A DNA stretch of 64,000 bases from Chiua virens (taxonomy: Eukaryota > Basidiomycota > Agaricomycetes > Boletales > Boletaceae). Shown here piece after piece: positions 57,001-64,000 of this stretch. Location of the stretch: positions 1,860,001 through 1,924,000 of the forward strand of contig JAHNUO010000008.1 of the NCBI GenBank assembly GCA_019787685.1. The letters are read 5' to 3'. A program made the translations under genes and the position numbers. The notes under the pieces were generated by a model. The model searched no databases. It was not told the origin of the DNA and was given only the letters and a program-made list of their open reading frames with translations. The first letter of the stretch is position 1, and each line of letters starts with the position of its first letter.

Positions 57001-59410
57001 GGGTCATCTTTCTTCGGACCCTCACCAGGATCACACTTATTACCTGCAATCAACCTATAGCCAGAGGAACCAAAGTATGTCTCTTCCGGTCTGCCTGAGG
57101 TGCAAACCGTACTTGGGATGCGCTCGAGTCCCGCCGGAACACATTGGTCATTGTTGCGAACGAAATTGTAGTCACTAATGCAACCGTCTGTGAACTATAA
57201 CAAATGGTACGAGTGAATATCGCCTACCACTCATAATCATGGTCTTGACAAGGGCATCGTTCATACTCTTCAATGGGTTCATGGAACTTGTCACCTACGT
57301 AGCAATCTGCATCGGGTTTGCGGCGGTAGTACCATTGCTAGGGCCTGTTATTATAACTCATTGCACATGCTTGCAGGACGCACTTTGACACCCATCAAAC
57401 ACTCCGTGTTGGGCTTCGAACGCGCATACCATTTCTCAAAGTCTTTTGACTCACACTTGCGAGGTCGTGTGCCAGCGAGATCGAGATATATCACAGCATA
57501 GCGACCGTCGCCTTCCCGTTGATCCTTGCGTGAGAGTTGGGCAAGCAGGATGAACTTCTGGGATGATACGTCGCTAACGGTGGTGAGCGCTTTGGCGCGT
57601 ATGCTGATACCAAGCTCGAACGATTTCCTGGACCCCATTCAGCTGGATATACAGGGCAGCAAATTCAACGCACCAGGTCCTTCCAAAATCAGTTGAGTAG
57701 CTCACAGTGTCGGTCATCTCCTCGTCGTTCACGGCCAGGATGATGCCACCAGCGTCTCCAAACTCGTACATGTGGGCCTCCTTCCGGACCATGCGCCACG
57801 TCAGCCCAGCGTCCGTACTCAAGAAAGTATCGCATTGCTCGTAAGGGGCAAGCTGCTTCCCAATGGAACCAACACCCATCATAAAGCCTGGAGCACTGGA
57901 AGAAAAGATAGGTCCAAAATTGTGGGGGTCAGTGACAGAATGTAAATGCAATGAACACTCTTGGAGGTCAGAAGTGTCGCATGGGATCAGCTTGCTATCA
58001 CTGTCTGACGACGCTGGAATGGGGGACCAATTGCTACCTGCAAAGTGTCAAGCACAACATCACGACGGTCACTTGCAACTTACCGTCATCGTAAGTGATC
58101 ATGGATCTCAGCCTCTTTGGAGAATTCTTCCTCTCCACGTCCTGGGAATTCAAAACTATGTTCGCAACGCCAACACCCTCGACCCCATGCACGTTCTCGT
58201 AGTCCACGTATCCACCTATGTTACGATTCGTATCTTTGAGACTCTCCACAAAGTAGGTCCCGTTTGAGTTGCTAATGAACAAGGTCCCAATCGTGCTTTG
58301 GTCTTGGAGCATCACGTCCACGGCCAGGGAGTGGATGGTTGACTCGACGATGGTGTATGCATTTTGTCGTAGCCGAGCTTGTGATGCATGGGGAAATTGT
58401 GCCTGGGCCCACTCTAATGTATCCACCGTGACATACAACTGCATGTCACCGTCGCTCCTAGATAGGTCCTTTAACGCAACAACCGCGAACTTGGACACGA
58501 TAGCAAATGCTACCACGCCTTTGGCATTCTTCCCGATCCCGAGGTCTTCGACGTTGCGATTGAGGAAGAAGTCAGAAGAGGAATAGAGTCGGGAGGATGA
58601 AAGTGTGTGGAAGGTTCCACTACTCGATGAATCGTATGCGACACAGTATATTAGGTTGGTATGAGCACTGTGCTTGAAGTCCTCGGAACTGTGCGCAAAC
58701 TGACAACTAGATGTGTCTTTGAGGAGTTCCTTTGGTGACGAAGAGAATCCGTCCGTAGTGTAGTACGTCTTGAGGGATGTTAAAGAGGCGCAAAGGAATT
58801 AGATATCTATGGATACTCACCACGTCAGTGCAGACACTACTCCATCCCGTTCGCTCGCAAACAGTTCCCTGGTACAATATGTGATCCCATTTGTCGACGT
58901 GGAAGGAGAGTGGTTTTGCTGTATAGCTGAGAGGAGCAGGTACTTCGAATGAGCGCCAGGTCTTGCCACGGTCCTCGGTGCGGTAATGAGTTGTTCCATC
59001 CGTCAATACGAACGCCTGCGTGAAGTAGTGCGACGTCGGAATCCAGAAAGAAGCACGAAGAGGGCATTACTTACAAAACGATTATCGAAAGGGTGTGGTA
59101 TGACCATAGTCACTGAACCGCTGAGCATTTCTTCAGCCCTATTCCAAGTCCTGCCCTCGTCCTGTGATACATAGAGATCTCCGGCAATTGTGTCGTGGTA
59201 GACAACGATCTGAAGTGACATTGAACACCATTAGAACTTGAACGTGCAACGCTAACGTACCGAGGACCCGTCGAAGAAAAACAATCTCCCTGGTAAATTG
59301 TCGAAGTGGGTTATGCTGACCTGTGGTTCCTGCGCCGTGGCAAAGCCAATGTACACAAGAAACGCAAGCCCTGCTAACAGTAATGCAGCGGTCCTACGGC
59401 AGAATGCCAT
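54083..59410 (-). CDS. VPS10: Vacuolar sorting receptor Vps10 (sortilin family)
   Basis: Type I membrane receptor that carries soluble hydrolases from the late Golgi to the vacuole. ATG 59410 gives signal sequence [20 protein letters not shown]. Two Vps10 ten-bladed propellers follow, full of Asp-box motifs: first propeller [56 protein letters not shown]; second [67 protein letters not shown]. After each propeller comes the cysteine-rich 10CC module ([27 protein letters not shown]-type region near 54680). A transmembrane helix ([20 protein letters not shown]) near 54460 and a short cytosolic tail ending [17 protein letters not shown] close the protein. Many small introns; I saw no break. The fungal family length (about 1,450-1,550) fits the 5.3 kb span. 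Confidence 0.92.
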
Positions 59411-61198
59411 GATGGACGAGTAGTGTGACGACTACGTTTCCGCAGTAAGGGTATGTATCGGTAAGCGCTAGTAAGCGGTGTAAGGGTGATGAAAAGGAGC
59501 TGCGCTTTGCCACGGCCAAAGCTTCGCCACAATGTACAGCAACTATCAACGTTTCAACTATCAAGATTTTACCAAATATACTATCATTGTACCGGTTATG
59601 CAAAATGGAGTAGAAGTGCAAAATCAATTCCTGTCCACAACACAACAAAGAGAAGAGACTCGGAGTAGTACAAGTAGATAGCCCTAGCATGTCCCATGGA
59701 TCCTGTATTTTTTGGGGGTAATGAAAGTTGCGGTATCGATGCTCGACTTTATATCTATCCCTCCATACCACCTATTGTAGCAAAGAATGGCCAGGGCATC
59801 ACTGTATTCAGCTCCAAAAAATAAGAAAAATTCCTCACAGATACTTTATAATATCGTCGTTGTGAATACAATTTTCCGAGCACGTTGGGTCGATGGATGT
59901 GAATCTATAGGCATCCTACGAATCCTTTCCCGCCGTCCAAAGTGTGACAATTTCAAGCGGAGTTGAATAGGAAACCAAAGTGATGGGAAACGATGGCACT
60001 ATCCGGCCAAGTCCGAAGCCCTACCACCAGACGCATCTTCCCACTACCGTCGGAGCTCTAATTTTTGCACTTCTGGTCCAATTTTGCATAACCGGTACAA
60101 TGATAGTATATTATCATTCGGATTGTTCCTATAGCAAACGCTGTGTTTATAGACTTGAGACGGGCAGTGACACCGCCGAAGAGAATCGCGGCTTTCAGAA
60201 TAATATCATGCTGCACGGCAGCGGCCGTCGGATGAATTGAAGATACCCGGTCACAAAACCGTCACATTAACCACACCCCAAGTTGGTTCTTCCAAGGCAC
60301 CTCATTGATCTCGTGGGCGGCACGATGAAGTGCCCTGTTAGGTGCTTAACTGACTGGCTTAGACTGTGCTTTCTGGTGGTTCGGTTGCTCCACTTTGCTT
60401 GATGTTGTAATGTTAAACCAGTCACAGCTGGCAGCTAATCTGATTTTTAGCTCTCGGTTTTGATCGGAAAATGGCGAGAATCTGGTGGAAGGTGGTGGTT
60501 TAGGTGGTTACGATGGGGGAGTCAACTCGGCAGTTTCTCAACGAATTAATGTCATCGTAACAAGAACTATCGAGAATCGGCCTCATCGATGACTGAGTCG
60601 GAATTACATCACGAGAAAATCAGTAACGCGCTATGTTCGGATGTTCCCGGTCCTAGAGTGACGACATGAGATGAGATGAGATGCCCATAGATAGCATCAT
60701 AGTAGCAGACCAGCTGACCTCAGTTTTTTTGTATTTAGCTAAGACTAACCCGAAAGACTAATTATATACCGCCATCATAAAACTCCATTGAAGCGTGATC
60801 AAGTGGGAGCGAGATTATAAATCATTATCATCCATGTGCTGTACAACAAACACTTGTAATGGCCATATACATTCCAGCGGGATAGATGACAAACATACGT
60901 AGTTCATAAAGCCAGGCAATATGGTCGCCCGATTGTGAGCACAGTCCCAGTATCAACTCTCCGACGTTGATACACCGTAGCGTGCTCACCCCTTATAATG
61001 AAGGATAGGCCTGGTATAGGGCGTAGTAAGAACGTTTGCTGCTCAAAATATGTATCCCCGCACTACTGGTACTGTACGTTGTTATTATAATGGCCGTGGG
61101 GTACCGTGACCATTTCGAGTGCATCTTGGTGCTACTTAGTATACTACTACTGCTATGGAAGGCTGCTAGTAGCGTGTTAACGAGACTTCTGTTTACAA
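59411..61198. other. Long spacer between VPS10 and the terminal transposase gene
   Basis: Mostly non-coding. The only ATG frame worth naming is 59980-60240 (86 codons) with one hydrophobic segment (GALIFALLVQFCITGTMIVY) that would be a membrane helix; no family recognised. A nested inverted repeat lies at 60935-60989. Confidence 0.4.
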
Positions 61199-64000
61199 TC
61201 AGAATGAAAAACCTAATCCCCCTTCACTATCCGATTCCTCCTCGTCATCCTCAAGCTCGTCACTGGCACAATCTTCGTTGTCAGACTGGGAATTGATCTC
61301 ATCATCGTCTGTATCTGTGTCCCGGTCCGACTGACTCAGACTCGGATCCTCAACGTTGGCGGCCCCACTGACATATTCACTCTTGGCTGCGTCCAAGCCA
61401 TCTGCTTCAAAGTCGCTGCTATCGTAATCCATTGTGTCTTCTTCCCCACCCACCCCGTCGTCTGCTCCATCCGCTGGTTTCACCGTGATGTCGCTAAACT
61501 GGGTTTCGTGGCCGACGCCAACGCCAGCAAAACGAGTGAACATATCCCGGTCAGCAAATCTACAGTAGTGACTTTTGAGACAAAGAGTTCGTGCGGAAAG
61601 CGACACCACGTACATGTTCACATAAAAGGAAGACCAGTCGTCTGTTTCTCCGGCCAATCGCCCAAGAGAAGGCCCAGGTTTCATAAGCGTGGTAGTACGT
61701 CCTTCTGCAAATGCGGGAATGAGATGACATCCTCGGATCACCAGCGAGGGGTCGAGAAACCCAAATGCATTTTCATCACTGTCTGGAACAAAGCCGACCT
61801 TTGGAAGGCGTGCTTCCTTGAAACCCCATTTGTAGTCGGGTTCTATGCCAAGCCAGCGCACCCACAGGACATCCATTGTGCGTGGTGACGGGTCCTTAGA
61901 GTTGGGGCCAATGTGGCGGACGGAGATCCGAAAAGCACGTAGCACCCGGGCATACCAAAAGGGGTGTGCCGCGGCCCCAGCAGTGTCTTCTCTTGACAGC
62001 GTCATGACACCACAACCGTTTCCAGGCGACATGGAGTCTTGATCACGTCGTATATCATACGTCGTATACGCCACACGCAGACGTTTAAGCTCTGGGACTC
62101 GATTGAGATTGTCTAGCTCCAGATGGTTGTGCTCTGCATCGGAAAAACACTGTTCGTCGCCGTCATATTCGTAACCATGGAGACGAGCGAGTAGATGATC
62201 CCTAAGCTTGGAGACAAAATCCTGGGCGATAAATGTCAGTATATCTGGTTAGGGGAACATTGACGAACAGAGAGCTGGCTTACACTAACAGCTGGGTCAT
62301 CTCGATGGTCACTAATGAGCTCTGCAAGATTGGTGGTGTTGACTGTTGACTGCGCCATGGTGTGGCATGAGGACTCCCTGGGCCGAAGCGATCCGTCGAG
62401 ACCATTCTTTTCCAGCCCAATTTCTAGCGGATTCCGTGCCTGGTGCTGCCGCCTAGTGTGGGTGTATCGCCTCTCCTGCTTTGCTAGCTGCTTGGCAACG
62501 TCCTTCTTGTTCGTACTACCATAGAATCTCTTAACAAGACGATGGGCCAATTCTCCCTGTTTTGATTTTCTCATTAGCGATTCAAAGCCTATGTTGCAAA
62601 AAAAGACTTACGACCTGTGTACTGTAGGAGTCTGTAGTCCCAAACATCTTGATAGTATTTACGTAGTCCCCGAGGGCGTGGAACTTGTAAGTAAGCAGGT
62701 TGAGGGTCTTCGGGCGAGGACCAGAATCTTGGGTCCTGTTTGATACAGCACTCGCTCGTTGTCGTCTTTGTCTTGCTGCGGCCTCGCTTGGCAGCTCCTT
62801 TGTCTGAAAGGCAGTGCAGGTAAGCTGTTCAAACTTGCGTAACTGGGCCACGAGAGCCTTCAGGGCTCGATCAAGCAATTGTAGGGAATTGTCGGTGTGG
62901 AGTCGAAGCTTGGCGAGCGCATGCCACTCAGCCAGTCGGAAGAGGAGAATTCTTATGATATCGTCATGTTCAGCCGGGAAGAGGCCTTCAAATGCGGGAA
63001 TAGAGCACTAGATGAAAGGTGAATAACCTCCAAAGAATGTATGGTACCACATAATTACTTGAAGCATGTCCTCAAAGTGACGTGCAACACGATACGTCAC
63101 ATCTGCCGCGTTTTCAGGAAAACGTCGAATCCCATTGGTACCAAACGGCGGAGTGTTGTAGAATCTGATGCGAGGGAACGAGGGTGTTTAGATTCAAAAA
63201 AGGAAGGAAGAGAGGAAAGAGAAGATGTACCGGTCATTCAGAGTCCACACCAGACTGGCATCTAGAGAGAACAATATGCGAACGAGGTGTTTGAGAATAG
63301 ACTTCAGGATACCAAGCTCAAATTCATGCAATAGGTCCACAACCAGCGCTGGAAACAAATCAAATCCGACGGGTGACAGTCGGTCAACGAACGCATTCTG
63401 TTGGTTCAATGAGCGGCATTAGCCTGAGCATCATTGAGAGGCCCACATCGAGTGAACATACCAAAGTCGGGACAAGCGAAAATTCCTTCAGCAAACGCTC
63501 GACAACAGTGCCCTTGAGTGGGTGGCCATACTGATAGATGGCATTTCTTGCTGCTATTACCTTGTTTTGAAAGTACGTCCGGGCGTGTTTCAACCGGGCA
63601 GATATATCTTTCTGAAACCCTAGGTACCCAAAACGAGAAGTCGGAATTAAACATCTTGGGCATGGACATTGGCCTTTGTCTCGTATTGTGGCAAGGATAA
63701 CTCTGATACAGACAAAAGTCAGAAAAAATCATCTTTCATTTAACAAGCCCGAGAACTCACTTTTCTGGGTAATCAGCCGAATAGGTGAACACCCTAGGGA
63801 AAACCCGTCGCTTTACCCCATCATAGCACTTGATGACGATGCCATTCTTATATGCCTCTATAAAATCGTCATCAAGTAGGACCGTCCAGACTGCATGGAC
63901 GAGCTCTCGTTTACAATGTGCTAGGATGTCTTGATGATTCTTTCTCTTTGGGTGAAGCTTAGAGACAAACTGCTTGATCGCATCCGGCAGCTGACGACAA
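61199..64000 (-). CDS. Plavaka/CACTA-like transposase, 5' end outside the window
   Basis: Long multi-exon minus-strand gene of a very abundant agaricomycete element family related to Plavaka. From the window edge inwards: SKLHPKRKNHQDILAHCKRE, AYKNGIVIKCYDGVKRRVFP, TYSADYPEK, CPCPRCL, FVDRLSPVGFDLFPALVVDL, LLHEFELGILKSILKHL, TIRRFPENAADVTYRVARHF, TLNLLTYKFHALGDYV, FGTTDSYSTQ and ELAHRLVKRFYGSTNKKD, then a C-terminal part with MDVLWVRWLGIEPDY and RGCHLIPAFAEGRTT and an acidic tail ending GLGFSF, stop TGA 61199-61201. The CPRCL, HEFELG and ADYPEK landmarks parallel the Plavaka relic at 5327-8285 but sequence is distinct. No premature stop seen in the visible exons, so it may be a live or domesticated copy; exon limits are approximate. 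Confidence 0.7.

Noticed and set aside
1..64000. CRISPR array, bacterial operon or phage features
   Set aside because: The sequence is eukaryotic (spliced genes, fungal families); no regular spacer-repeat array is present.

Overview
The window looks like nuclear DNA of a mushroom-forming basidiomycete (Agaricomycetes). Its genes are split by many introns of about 50 bp with GT-AG ends. It carries lineage-typical families (DUF6532, DUF6698, Plavaka-type transposases, Kre9/Knh1-like GPI proteins, tandem class 3 lipases) and chromodomain Ty3/gypsy and TG...CA LTR elements. The species cannot be named from the sequence. Exon coordinates were read by eye from reading frames and splice sites.

Region A (1 to about 21,100) is repeat-rich. 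It holds GTC-rich minisatellites, a DUF6532 gene, a decayed Plavaka transposase, a Pcl-type cyclin gene cut by a 5.5 kb LTR retroelement that has Gag but no Pol and carries an antisense Cys-rich gene, a divergent solo LTR, a second minisatellite, and a DUF6698 gene split by a solo LTR and bracketed by two inverted 251-bp repeats.

Region B (21,190 to about 33,300) is compact housekeeping DNA: RNase H2 subunit C, a GPI-anchored Kre9/Knh1-like protein, a carboxylesterase, a polysaccharide deacetylase, mitochondrial GatA, a Rim2-like mitochondrial pyrimidine nucleotide carrier and RNA polymerase III subunit Rpc25. The carrier and Rpc25 are divergent with a 149-bp shared upstream region.

Region C (34,114 to 41,646) is a young, complete-length Ty3/gypsy chromovirus with near-identical LTRs and a GAAGA target duplication. 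It is coding-dead through in-frame TGA codons.

Region D (42,776 to 53,193) holds four same-strand class 3 lipase paralogues, two that look intact (first and third) and two decayed (second and fourth). RPB7 and a divergent Ser/Pro-rich gene sit between the first and second lipase.

Region E (54,083 to 59,410) is one long VPS10 sorting-receptor gene. From 61,199 to the window edge lies a second, Plavaka-like transposase gene. The strongest cross-cutting signal is that all ten premature stops I found in the mobile-element genes are TGA, mostly where Arg is expected, and the substitutions I saw between paired LTRs are CpG to CpA, as expected from deamination of methylated CpG.
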